This document shows positions 46,966 through 54,903 of a stretch of DNA of 64,000 nucleotides, in pieces. A program made the position numbers and the translations under genes. The stretch is taken from contig NZ_CP090350.1 in the NCBI RefSeq assembly GCF_021398735.1, forward strand, positions 186,001-250,000, in the 5' to 3' direction. How positions within the stretch are numbered: the first letter of the stretch is position 1; every line of letters begins with the position of its first letter. The notes under the pieces are model-generated. The model was not told where the DNA came from. It saw nothing but the letters and a program-made list of their open reading frames with translations, and searched no databases. The DNA is from Methylobacterium oryzae. GTDB lineage: Bacteria > Pseudomonadota > Alphaproteobacteria > Rhizobiales > Beijerinckiaceae.

Positions 46966-47726
46966 CGCGCGCTCGCGGCGGAGAGGCTGATGCGCAGGCG
47001 CCGGACCTCCTCGGCGACCTCCGTCGAGAGCGGGTCGCGGGGGTACGGCAGATCGATGGCCCGGACGGTGCCGATCCGGCCCGGCCGCGGGTGCAGGACG
47101 ACCACCCGGCTCGCCAGCACCACCGCCTCCTCGACGTCGTGCGTGACGAAGACCAGGGTCATCGCCCGCAGACCGGCGATGCGCAGCAGCTCCGCGTGCA
47201 TCTGCGCGCGGATCTCGGGATCGAGCTTCGAGAACGGCTCGTCGAGGAGCAGGATCTTGGGCTCGGTCACGAGGCTGCGCGCGAGCGCCACCCGGCTGCG
47301 CATGCCCCCCGACAATTCGTGCGGGTAGGCGTCGCGGAAGGCCTCCAGCCCGACGAGCCGCAGGGTCTCGTCGACCCGCCGCGCCCGCTCCGCCCGGCCC
47401 ATGCGTCCGGCCTCGAGGCCGAAGGCGACGTTCTGGGCGGCCGTGCGCCAGGGCAGCAGCCGGTCCTCCTGGAACATGTAGGTCATGGCCCGCCAGTCGC
47501 GGAAGGCGTGCGACGGGATGCCGTTCAGGAGGACGGCGCCCTGATCGGGCTCGACCAGCCCGGCGATCATGTTGAGGAGGGTGCTCTTTCCGCAGCCCGA
47601 CGCGCCCAGGATCGCGACGATCGCGTGCTGCGGGATCGCGATGTCGACGGTGTCGAGGACGTGGAGCGGCCCGCCCTCGCGCCGGTCGAACCACTTGCTG
47701 ACGTGGTCGAGCTCGACGGCGTTCAC
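46956..47726 (-). CDS. TauB/SsuB-type ABC importer, ATPase
   Basis: 256 residues: Walker A GASGCGKST near residue 40, Q-loop YMFQEDRLLPWRT, signature ELSGGMRSRVALARSLV near 138, Walker B ILLLDEPFSKLDPE near 160 and switch His in FVTHDVEEAV. ATG overlaps the stop of the GntR gene by four bases. Confidence 0.92.
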   Translation of the reverse strand: MNAVELDHVSKWFDRREGGPLHVLDTVDIAIPQHAIVAILGASGCGKSTLLNMIAGLVEPDQGAVLLNGIPSHAFRDWRAMTYMFQEDRLLPWRTAAQNVAFGLEAGRMGRAERARRVDETLRLVGLEAFRDAYPHELSGGMRSRVALARSLVTEPKILLLDEPFSKLDPEIRAQMHAELLRIAGLRAMTLVFVTHDVEEAVVLASRVVVLHPRPGRIGTVRAIDLPYPRDPLSTEVAEEVRRLRISLSAASARCS

Positions 47727-48508
47727 GGCTCGCCCCCGTCGACCCGGGCCGGCCGCACCGGCGCCACCACCGCGGTGTCGCGCAGGCTGGCGATGACCTT
47801 CTCCAGGGTCATGTCGCGGAACGTCTCGACGTGGCGGCGGGCCACCAGGGCGGCGCTGTCGGCGTCGCCCGCCACGAGGTGCTCGATCATCGCGGTGTGG
47901 TCGTTCTCGATGTTCGGCCGCACCCCCTGCACGCCGAAGCCGAGGGCGACGAGGCGGGTCATCTCGTCGAGGAGGCCCGACAGCGTCCGGTACAGGCGCC
48001 CGTTCCCCGAAGCCGCGGCGATCGCGAGGTGGAAGCCCCGGTTGGCCTCCAGGAAAAAGTCGATCTGGTTGCCCATCTCCACCGTGATCTTGCGGCGGCA
48101 GGCCTGCTCCAGGCGCTCCAGATGCGCCCGGTTCACGCGGCCGGCGGCGCCCCGCGCCGCGAGGGGCTCAAGCTCCATCCGGAGGGCGAAGACCTCGTCG
48201 ACATCCTTCACGGTCACCGGGCTGACCCGGTAGCCGTGCCGCGGCATCGAGCTGACGAAGCCTTCCTGGGCCAGGCGCTGGAGCGCGATCCGGCAGCTCG
48301 CCTTGCCGATCTCGAACCGCTCCATCACCTCGGCCTCGGTGAAGCGCGTGCCGGGCAGGAGGCGGCAGGCGACGATCTCGCGGCGCATCAGGTCGTAGGC
48401 CTGGTTGCCCTTGCGCGTGGCGTCGGGGACGGCGAGCACCGTCGTGGTCGGGCGAGCGGGCCGGGACCTGTCATCGCGGGTCGTCATCGCACCTCGCTGT
48501 TCGGGCAT
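47723..48508 (-). CDS. GntR-family (FCD) regulator of the TauABC/ligase operon
   Basis: 261 residues. Winged helix with FTEAEVMERFEIGKASCRIALQ... recognisable from about residue 55, and an FCD effector domain with F-H in NRGFHLAIAAASGN and a later H in ARRHVETF. First gene of the minus-strand operon, overlapping the ATPase. Start is uncertain between 48508 (GGGAG five bases upstream) and 48487 (GAGG four bases upstream); the longer form is given. A perfect 14-bp palindrome lies 10 bases before the longer start, so autoregulation is likely. Confidence 0.85.
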   Translation of the reverse strand: MPEQRGAMTTRDDRSRPARPTTTVLAVPDATRKGNQAYDLMRREIVACRLLPGTRFTEAEVMERFEIGKASCRIALQRLAQEGFVSSMPRHGYRVSPVTVKDVDEVFALRMELEPLAARGAAGRVNRAHLERLEQACRRKITVEMGNQIDFFLEANRGFHLAIAAASGNGRLYRTLSGLLDEMTRLVALGFGVQGVRPNIENDHTAMIEHLVAGDADSAALVARRHVETFRDMTLEKVIASLRDTAVVAPVRPARVDGGEP

Positions 48509-48517
48509 TGAGGCTCC

Positions 48518-48531
48518 CACAGCATGCTGTG
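48518..48531. promoter_or_regulatory. Perfect 14-bp palindrome (CACAGCATGCTGTG), operator candidate
   Basis: Lies between the predicted sigma-54 start (about 48535) and the GntR coding region, at about +5 to +18. The core AGCATGCT is identical to the core of the palindrome at 49455-49468. A protein bound here would block the promoter. The GntR protein encoded just downstream is the obvious candidate. Confidence 0.6.
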
Positions 48532-48545
48532 AGCTGCCCACCACA

Positions 48546-48562
48546 CGCAGGACATGTGCCAA
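48546..48562 (-). promoter_or_regulatory. Sigma-54-type promoter for the GntR/TauABC operon
   Basis: Read on the minus strand: TTGGCACA-TGTC-CTGCG. GG and GC are ten bases apart; the -24 box TTGGCAC is a full match, the -12 box is weaker (CTGC for TTGC). Predicted transcription start about 48535. Confidence 0.5.
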
Positions 48563-48852
48563 CCCCGCGCCGGCCCGCCTGCGCGCGGCGCGCATCGGCA
48601 GGCGGAACGATGGTCGGGTGCCGGCATTCGTCGCGCGGTGGGAAGCTCAGATGCGACGCGTGATCAGCTCAGCGCGCGCTGTGGGCATTCCATGCCGTAT
48701 TTATGCGCAACGTCTCCGCGTTCTGTAAATGGAATGCGCGTCCAATTTTCGCGAAGATGTTGGAAGAAAGAGCTTTTCGCGGCACTCCAAGGCAGAACGA
48801 TCTGTATTTTCTTTGAGCAGTGGGGCCTGCTGCGGGCCGCGTCGGCGACGCC

Positions 48853-49398
48853 CTACAGGATGTCGGGCTGGCCGCGCCGATGCTCGTGCCCCGCGATGAC
48901 GCGGCGCAGGAGCCGGGTCAGGGTGTCCTGCTCCGCCGGCGTGAGGGCCTCGACGGTGAGGGCGTGCGCGGCCCGCGCCGCCGGCTCCATCGCGCCGTGG
49001 AGCGCGGCGCCTTCGTCCGTCAGCCGGCAGACCTGCGCGCGGCGGTCGAGGGGCGAGGTCGTGCGGCTCACCAGACCGCGGGCCGCGAGGCGCTTCAGGG
49101 CGCCGGTCGTCGTCGTCCGGTCAAGGGCGACCGAGCTCGCGAGCGTCGTCTGATCGGCCTCCCCCAGATCGCGCAGCAGCGAGAGCAGGCTGTACTGGAG
49201 CGGGGTGACGCGAAACGCGGCACAGCGTTCGGCGAAGAGGCTGACGTGGATCTGGTGCATGCGGCGGGCGAGGAAGCCCGGGCGCTCGGCTAGTGGCCAG
49301 TGCCGCGCCTTCGCGTCCGTTGCCGCGCTCGCCGCCCCCGCGGCGACCCCCGCCTCTGCCGACCCCGCAGCGAACCCGGCGTCCGGGACCTCATCCAT
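48853..49398 (-). CDS. MarR-family regulator
   Basis: 181 residues. An Ala-rich N-terminal extension of about 40 residues is followed by the MarR winged-helix domain: VTPLQYSLLSLLRDLGEADQ near residue 66, LDRTTTTGALKRLAARGLVS near 94 and the DRRAQVCRLTDEG wing near 117. It is divergent from the large molybdenum-hydroxylase operon, the usual layout for a MarR repressor and its target. Most members sense small phenolic or heterocyclic compounds. ATG at 49396-49398. Confidence 0.87.
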   Translation of the reverse strand: MDEVPDAGFAAGSAEAGVAAGAASAATDAKARHWPLAERPGFLARRMHQIHVSLFAERCAAFRVTPLQYSLLSLLRDLGEADQTTLASSVALDRTTTTGALKRLAARGLVSRTTSPLDRRAQVCRLTDEGAALHGAMEPAARAAHALTVEALTPAEQDTLTRLLRRVIAGHEHRRGQPDIL

Positions 49399-49427
49399 CG
49401 TCCGCCTCCACAGAACGGTTCCAGCCT

Positions 49428-49443
49428 TGGCACGCGGTGTGCA
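49428..49443 (+). promoter_or_regulatory. Strong sigma-54-type promoter for the molybdenum-hydroxylase operon
   Basis: TGGCACG-CGGT-GTGCA, preceded by CT: GG (49429-49430) and GC (49441-49442) are ten bases apart, the -24 box is a perfect TGGCACG and the -12 box differs at one base. Predicted start about 49454, 66 bases before the amidohydrolase ATG. Requires an enhancer-binding protein, none of which is in the window. Confidence 0.65.
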
Positions 49444-49454
49444 ACGCCGGAATA

Positions 49455-49468
49455 CGAAGCATGCTTCG
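49455..49468. promoter_or_regulatory. Perfect 14-bp palindrome (CGAAGCATGCTTCG), operator candidate
   Basis: Starts one base after the predicted sigma-54 transcription start, between the divergent MarR and amidohydrolase genes. Shares the AGCATGCT core with the palindrome at 48518-48531. It is a likely repressor site, for MarR by position or for the GntR protein by resemblance to the other site. Confidence 0.62.
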
Positions 49469-49519
49469 CTTTTGGCAAGGGCGAGGCCGGCGTGCGCCGG
49501 CCGGGACCACGAGGTCGAC

Positions 49520-50803
49520 ATGGACAATCGCCGCTATGATCTGGTTCTGCGGGGCGGGCGGGTCATCTGCCCTGCCTCAGGCATCGACGGCATCCGCGAC
49601 GTGGCGGTGCGGGACGGGCGCATCGCCGCCGTGGCGGAGACGATTTTGCCCTCGGCCGCCGCCGAGGTGGTCGACGTCTCGGGCAAGCTCGTCCTGCCCG
49701 GCATGATCGACACCCACGCCCACGTCTACCAGTACGTCACCGGCCGGTTCGGCCTGAACCCCGACATGGTCGGCGTGCGCTCGGGCGTGACCACGGTGGT
49801 GGACCAGGGCGGGCCGTCCTGCATGACCCTGCCGGGCTTCCGCCACTTCATCGCCGAGCGCTCGGAGACGCAGGTCCTCGCCTTCCTGTCGGCCTACCTC
49901 GTCGGCGGCCTGGAAGGGCATTTCTACCCGAACCTCTACAGCCCGGACGGCGTCGACATCGACGCGACCGTGAAGTCGGCCACCGAGAACCGCGACCTCG
50001 TGCGCGGCATCAAAGGCCATGCCGAGATCGGCGGCTTCGCCCGCTGGGGCATCAAGGTGATGGAGATGGCGGCCGAGATCAGCCGGCGCGCCGACCTGCC
50101 GCTCTACGTGCATTTCGGCCAGCTCTGGGGCCTGCCGGAATCGGGCGCCAACGGCGAGGATGCCGACACCATCGTCGAGCGGGTGATCCCGCTGCTGCGG
50201 CCCGGCGACGTGCTGGCCCATCCCTTCACCCGCCACCCGGGCGGCTTCATCAACGAGCAGGGCGAGGTCCACCACATCATCCGCCGGGCCATGGAGGCCG
50301 GGCTGAAGGTCGATGTCGGCCACGGCAGCCACTTCTCCTACCGCGTGGCCCGCGCGTCCCTGCCGGCCGGCGTGATCCCCTACACGCTCGGCGCCGACAT
50401 GCACGGCTACAACACCGAGGTGCCCGAGGTGACGAAGCCCGCCGGCACCCCGGACGAGCACCACGACGACGAGAACCATCCCTTCCTCGGCCAGGCCCGG
50501 TTCAGCCTGACCCAGGCGATGAGCTCGATGATGGCGCTCGGCATCCCGCTGGAGGAGGTGGTGCCGATGGTGACGTCGCACCCGGCCGAGATGCTGCGCA
50601 TGGGCGACCGGATCGGCGCCCTCAAGGTCGGCTACGCGGCCGACGTCTCGGTGCTGCACGACGATCGCGGCCGCTTCCTGCTGCGCGACAACGAGGACAC
50701 GCGGGTGATCGCCGACCGTCTGCTGCGCCCGGCCTTCTGCCTGCGCGCGGGGAAGCGCTTCGAGGCCGACTCGCCGATCCTGCCCCAGGCGATCGCGGCC
50801 TGA
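49520..50803 (+). CDS. Cyclic amidohydrolase/deacetylase-family metallohydrolase
   Basis: 427-residue amidohydrolase: DTHAHVYQYVTGRFG near residue 65, a conserved GVTTVVDQGG, YVHFGQLWGLPESG near 196, VLAHPFTRHPGG near 234 and GADMHGYNTE near 294 form the metal site; a lysine in RGIKGHAEI near 160 could be the carboxylated bridging residue. Such enzymes open cyclic amides or remove N-acyl groups. First gene of the operon running to 61172, behind the sigma-54 promoter. Confidence 0.82.
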   Translation: MDNRRYDLVLRGGRVICPASGIDGIRDVAVRDGRIAAVAETILPSAAAEVVDVSGKLVLPGMIDTHAHVYQYVTGRFGLNPDMVGVRSGVTTVVDQGGPSCMTLPGFRHFIAERSETQVLAFLSAYLVGGLEGHFYPNLYSPDGVDIDATVKSATENRDLVRGIKGHAEIGGFARWGIKVMEMAAEISRRADLPLYVHFGQLWGLPESGANGEDADTIVERVIPLLRPGDVLAHPFTRHPGGFINEQGEVHHIIRRAMEAGLKVDVGHGSHFSYRVARASLPAGVIPYTLGADMHGYNTEVPEVTKPAGTPDEHHDDENHPFLGQARFSLTQAMSSMMALGIPLEEVVPMVTSHPAEMLRMGDRIGALKVGYAADVSVLHDDRGRFLLRDNEDTRVIADRLLRPAFCLRAGKRFEADSPILPQAIAA

Positions 50804-50813
50804 GGTGGCGCCG

Positions 50814-51683
50814 GTGACCGCCTTCGTCCTCGACGACCCGACCCCGCCGGACCCGCGCCGCCGCTGGGACAGCCTGGACTTCGCGGCCCGGGGCGCCTCC
50901 TACGACAACAACGCGGGCGTGCCCGACAGCGCCGCGCAGGTCGCGGCCCGCAACGCGGCCTCCGCGGCCTACCGCGCGGCGCACCCGGCCGGGCTCGACA
51001 TCCCCTACGCCGCCGGCGCACGCACCGGCTTCGACCTCTACCCGGCGTCGGAGACGGGGGCGCCCTGCCTCGTCTTCGTCCACGGCGGCTACTGGCAGCG
51101 CAACGCCCGGGCCGATTTCGCCTGCTTCGCGGAAGGGCTGAACGCCGCCGGCTGGTCGGTGGCGATGCCGGGCTACACCCTGGCACCCGAGGCGAGCCTC
51201 ACCGGGATCGTCGCCGAGATCGGGGCCGCCCTCGACTGGCTCGCCGCGCACGGGACGGCGCGCGGGATCGGAGGCCCGATCGTCCTCGCCGGCTGGTCCG
51301 CGGGGGCGCAGCTCGCCGCGCTCCATCTCGGGCATCCCGCCGTGTCCGCGGGTTTGGCGATCTCCGGCGTCTACGACCTCGCGCCGATCCGCGAGACCTA
51401 CCTGAACGAGAAGCTCGGGCTGACCGAGGACGAGATCGGGACGCTGTCGCCCCTGCGCCTGCCCGTCGTGCCCAAGCGCATGACGATCGCCTACGGCAGC
51501 CGGGAGCTGCCCGCCCTCGTCCGCGACGCGCGCAACCTCCACGCTCTGCGCGGCGCCGCCCACGCGCCGGGCGCCCTGCTGCCGGTTCCGGGCGCCGACC
51601 ACTTCTCGATCCTCAATGAATTCCGCCGGCCCGACGGCCTGCTGGTCCGCGCCGCCCAGGATGTTCTCGGAGGCGCCCGATGA
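50814..51683 (+). CDS. Alpha/beta hydrolase, kynurenine-formamidase-like
   Basis: 289 residues. HGGYW near residue 88 is the oxyanion motif of arylformamidase and esterase-lipase members, GWSAGA near 161 is the nucleophile elbow, and GADHFSILNEF near 262 supplies the catalytic His. It would hydrolyse an N-formyl, amide or ester bond. GTG at 50814 is preferred because AGGTGG sits five bases before it; a GTG at 50805 is the alternative. It overlaps the next gene by four bases. Confidence 0.8.
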   Translation: MTAFVLDDPTPPDPRRRWDSLDFAARGASYDNNAGVPDSAAQVAARNAASAAYRAAHPAGLDIPYAAGARTGFDLYPASETGAPCLVFVHGGYWQRNARADFACFAEGLNAAGWSVAMPGYTLAPEASLTGIVAEIGAALDWLAAHGTARGIGGPIVLAGWSAGAQLAALHLGHPAVSAGLAISGVYDLAPIRETYLNEKLGLTEDEIGTLSPLRLPVVPKRMTIAYGSRELPALVRDARNLHALRGAAHAPGALLPVPGADHFSILNEFRRPDGLLVRAAQDVLGGAR

Positions 51684-54034
51684 GCCGCGAGGGCGTCGGG
51701 GCTCCGCTGCCCCGCAAGGAGGACGAGCGCCTGATGCGCGGGCGCGGCCAGTATGTCGGCGACCTCCGGCTGCCGGGGATGCAGGACGTCGCCTTCGTGC
51801 GCAGCCCGCTCGCCCATGCCCGGATCCGCGCCATCCACGTGCCGGAGGCCTACCGCGACCGCGTCTTCACCGCCGCCGACCTCGACGGCGTGCTGCCGAT
51901 CCGGGCGGTCTCGGGGCTGCCCGGCTTCAAGGTGTCCGAGCAGCCGGTGCTCGCCACCGGCAAGGTCCGGCAGGTCGGCGAATTGGTGGCGATGTGCGTC
52001 GCCCCGACCCGCGCGGAGGCCGAGGACATCGCCGCCGCCGTCGTCCTCGACCTGGAGGAGCTGCCGGCCGTCCACGACATGCTGGCCGCGCGCGAGCCGG
52101 GCTCCGCCCTCGTCCACGAGCACTGGGGCGACAACGTCTTCCTGGAGACCCTGGTCGACGTCGGCATCGAGGGCGCCCTCGACGCGCCGGTCAAGGTCAG
52201 CCGTACCATCTCGACGGGGCGCCAGTGCATGGCGCCGATCGAGGGCCGCGGCACCGTGGTGCAGCTCGATCACCGCCTCGACCAGCTCGTGGTCCACACC
52301 GCGAGCCAGATGCCGCACATCGTGCGCAACGGCCTCTCGGAGTGCCTCGGGATCGAGCAGGGGCGCATCCGCATCGTGTCGCCGGATGTCGGCGGCGGGT
52401 TCGGCTACAAGGCGATCCTGCTTGCCGAGGACGTGGCGCTGGCGTGGCTCGCGCTCCGCTGCGGCCACCCGGTCCGCTGGCTGGAGGACCGGCGCGAGCA
52501 CCTGACCGCCAACGCCAATTGCCGCGAGCACCATTACCGCATCACGGCCTACGCGGAGCGGGACGGGACGCTGCGCGGCATCGACTGCGAGGCCACCGTC
52601 GATTCCGGCGCCTACTCGGCCTACCCGTTCTCGGCCTGCCTGGAGGCCGCGCAGGTCGCCAGCATCCTCCCCGGCCCCTACGACTTCCCGGCCTATCGCT
52701 GCCGCACGTGGTCGGTGGCGACCAACAAGTGCCCGATCCTGCCCTACCGGGGCGTCGCGCGCACCGGCGTCTGCTTCGCCTTGGAACTGGTGCTCGACGC
52801 CGTCGCCCGCGCGGCGGGGGTCGCGCCCGAGACCGTGCGCGAGAAGAACCTCGTGCGGCCCGGGCAGATGCCGTTCGAGAACATCACGAAGAAGCACTTC
52901 GACAGCGGCGACTACCCGGAGGCGCTCGCCCGGGCGCTGAAGGCCGTCGACGTGGCGGCGGTCCGCGCCCGCCAGCGTGAGGGCGAGGCGGACGGGCGCC
53001 GGATCGGCCTCGGCCTCGCGATCTACTGCGAGCAGGCCGCGCACGGCACCTCGGTCTATTCCGGCTGGGGCATCCCGATGGTCCCCGGCCACGAGCAGGC
53101 GAGCGCCCGCCTCACCCCGGACGGCGGCCTGGAATTGCGAATCGGCGCCCATTCCCACGGCCAGGGCCTGGAGACGACGCTGGCCCAGGTCGCCCACGAG
53201 ATCCTGGGCGTCCCGGTGGCGCGCACCCGCCTCGTCCACGGCGACACCGCCATGACCCCCTACTCCACCGGCTCCTGGGGCTCCCGCGTGATGGTGATGG
53301 CGGGCGGCGCGGTGGCGGCGGCCTGCGAGGAACTGCGGGCCCGGGCCGTGCGGATCGGCGCCCACCTGCTCCAGGCGCGGCCCGAGGAATGCCGGTTCGA
53401 AGGTGGCCACGTCGTCGGCCCCACGGGCGATGTCCCGCTCGAGGCGATCGCCCGCACCTGGTACCGCCGCCCGCAGGACCTCGCGCCCGACACCGATCCC
53501 GGCGGGCTCGAAGTCACTGCCGGCTACAAGCCGGTGCGCGATTCCGGCACCTTCTCGTACGCGGCGCACGCGGCCGTGGTGGCGGTCGATCCCGATCTCG
53601 GGGCGGTGGAGATCCTCGACTACGTCATCGTCGAGGACGGCGGCACGCTGGTGAACCCCCTCGTGGTCGACGGCCAGATCTACGGCGGCCTCGCGCAGGG
53701 GATCGGCACGGCCCTGTTCGAGGAGATGCGCTTCGACGCCCGCGGCCAGCCGCTGGCCTCGACGTTGGCCGACTACCTCCTGCCGGGCGCCCCCGACGTG
53801 CCGATGGCGCGCATCGAACACATGGAGACGCCCTCGCCCTACACGCGCTTCGGCCAGAAGGGCATCGGCGAGGGCGGCGCCATCGCGCCGCCGGCGGCGC
53901 TCGCCAACGCCGTGAACGACGCCCTCGCGCCGCTCGGCGTCGAGCTGCTGCATTCGCCCCTCACCCCCCGACGGATCGTGGAGGCGGTGCTCGCCACCCG
54001 CGCGCCCGCCGAGACCGCGCGGGAGGCCGCATGA
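51680..54034 (+). CDS. Molybdenum hydroxylase, large (molybdopterin) subunit, xanthine dehydrogenase/CoxL family
   Basis: 784 residues. VGAPLPRKEDERLMRGRGQY begins the family's N-terminal domain; GGGFGYKAI near residue 238 and PILPYRGVARTG near 352 are cofactor-region motifs; EHGTSVYSGWG-type and SHGQGLETTLAQVAHEILG near 492 contact molybdopterin. The catalytic base is the Glu in GIGEGGAI near 732. These enzymes hydroxylate a carbon next to ring nitrogen using water. The CO-dehydrogenase active-site loop (C-S-F-R) is absent. Coupled by four-base overlaps with both neighbours. Confidence 0.88.
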   Translation: MSREGVGAPLPRKEDERLMRGRGQYVGDLRLPGMQDVAFVRSPLAHARIRAIHVPEAYRDRVFTAADLDGVLPIRAVSGLPGFKVSEQPVLATGKVRQVGELVAMCVAPTRAEAEDIAAAVVLDLEELPAVHDMLAAREPGSALVHEHWGDNVFLETLVDVGIEGALDAPVKVSRTISTGRQCMAPIEGRGTVVQLDHRLDQLVVHTASQMPHIVRNGLSECLGIEQGRIRIVSPDVGGGFGYKAILLAEDVALAWLALRCGHPVRWLEDRREHLTANANCREHHYRITAYAERDGTLRGIDCEATVDSGAYSAYPFSACLEAAQVASILPGPYDFPAYRCRTWSVATNKCPILPYRGVARTGVCFALELVLDAVARAAGVAPETVREKNLVRPGQMPFENITKKHFDSGDYPEALARALKAVDVAAVRARQREGEADGRRIGLGLAIYCEQAAHGTSVYSGWGIPMVPGHEQASARLTPDGGLELRIGAHSHGQGLETTLAQVAHEILGVPVARTRLVHGDTAMTPYSTGSWGSRVMVMAGGAVAAACEELRARAVRIGAHLLQARPEECRFEGGHVVGPTGDVPLEAIARTWYRRPQDLAPDTDPGGLEVTAGYKPVRDSGTFSYAAHAAVVAVDPDLGAVEILDYVIVEDGGTLVNPLVVDGQIYGGLAQGIGTALFEEMRFDARGQPLASTLADYLLPGAPDVPMARIEHMETPSPYTRFGQKGIGEGGAIAPPAALANAVNDALAPLGVELLHSPLTPRRIVEAVLATRAPAETAREAA

Positions 54035-54903
54035 AGCCCGCCGCCTTCGCCTGGGAGCGCCCCGACAGCCTGCCCGCGCTGCTGGCGCGCCTCGCCGAGG
54101 CCCCCGCGGGCGTGAAGCTGATCGCGGGGGGCCAGTCCCTCGGGCCGATGCTGAACCTGCGCCTCGTCGAGCCCGCCCTCATCCTCGACATCACCGGCGT
54201 GCCCGAACTCCGGGACGCGCGGGTCGAGGGCGACACGCTCGTCCTCGGGGCCTGCGTGACCCATGCCGACATCGAGGACGGGCGCGTCCCGGACCTCACC
54301 GGCGGCGCGCTGCGGCGGGTCGCCGCCGCGATCGCCTACCGGCCGGTCCGCAACCGCGGCACGATCGGCGGCAGCCTCGTCCACGCCGACCCGGCCGCCG
54401 ACTGGGTGAGCGCCCTGACCGCCCTCGGCGCCGAGGTCGAGATCGCCGGGCGGAGCGGCCGCCGCACCCTGCCGGTGGAGCATTTCGTGAACGGCGCCCT
54501 CGAAGTGGCGCTCGGCGCGGACGAGATCCTGGTCGCGGTGCGCGTCCCGGCGCTGCCGGCGGGCGCGGCCTGGGGCTACGTCAAGCACTGCGCGAAGATC
54601 GGCGAGTTCGCCCACGCCATCGGGGCCGTGCGCCTCGAGCCCGGCGCGGGCCGGGGCCGGGCCGTGATCGGCGCGGTCGAGGGGCCGCCCGTGCTCCTGG
54701 CCGATGCCCGCCCGCTCTTCGGCGGCCGCATCGGCGCCGACTTCGCCGCGCGCTTCGACCCCCGGGCCGCCGACCAAGCCCTGCGGGAGGCTGGCATGGC
54801 CGATGCGGTCGAGCGGCACATCCACGTCACCGTCCTGAGCCGCGCGGTGGCCGCGGCGGCCGCGCCCGATCCCCGCGCCAACACCCTTCCGGAGGCCGCA
54901 TGA
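54031..54903 (+). CDS. Molybdenum hydroxylase, FAD-binding subunit (CoxM family)
   Basis: 290 residues. KLIAGGQSLGPMLNLRLVEP near residue 30 and the second FAD-contact motif NRGTIGGSLVHADPAADW near 107 define the CoxM/HcrB-type middle subunit. It passes electrons from the iron-sulfur subunit to FAD. ATG overlaps the large-subunit stop by four bases. Confidence 0.9.
   Translation: MKPAAFAWERPDSLPALLARLAEAPAGVKLIAGGQSLGPMLNLRLVEPALILDITGVPELRDARVEGDTLVLGACVTHADIEDGRVPDLTGGALRRVAAAIAYRPVRNRGTIGGSLVHADPAADWVSALTALGAEVEIAGRSGRRTLPVEHFVNGALEVALGADEILVAVRVPALPAGAAWGYVKHCAKIGEFAHAIGAVRLEPGAGRGRAVIGAVEGPPVLLADARPLFGGRIGADFAARFDPRAADQALREAGMADAVERHIHVTVLSRAVAAAAAPDPRANTLPEAA

Larger units (their letters stand above)
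48509..48852. other. Control region upstream of the GntR/TauABC operon
   Basis: 344 bases between the MarR stop and the GntR start, both on the minus strand. The right half (about 48690-48820) is more AT-rich than its surroundings. A sigma-54-type promoter and a palindrome are listed separately. No gene is supported; no clear terminator for marR is seen. Confidence 0.5.

Noticed and set aside
45105..47726. Naming the importer ssuABC or tauABC
   Set aside because: No sulfonate monooxygenase or taurine dioxygenase is linked; the following CoA ligase and thioesterase point to a different substrate.
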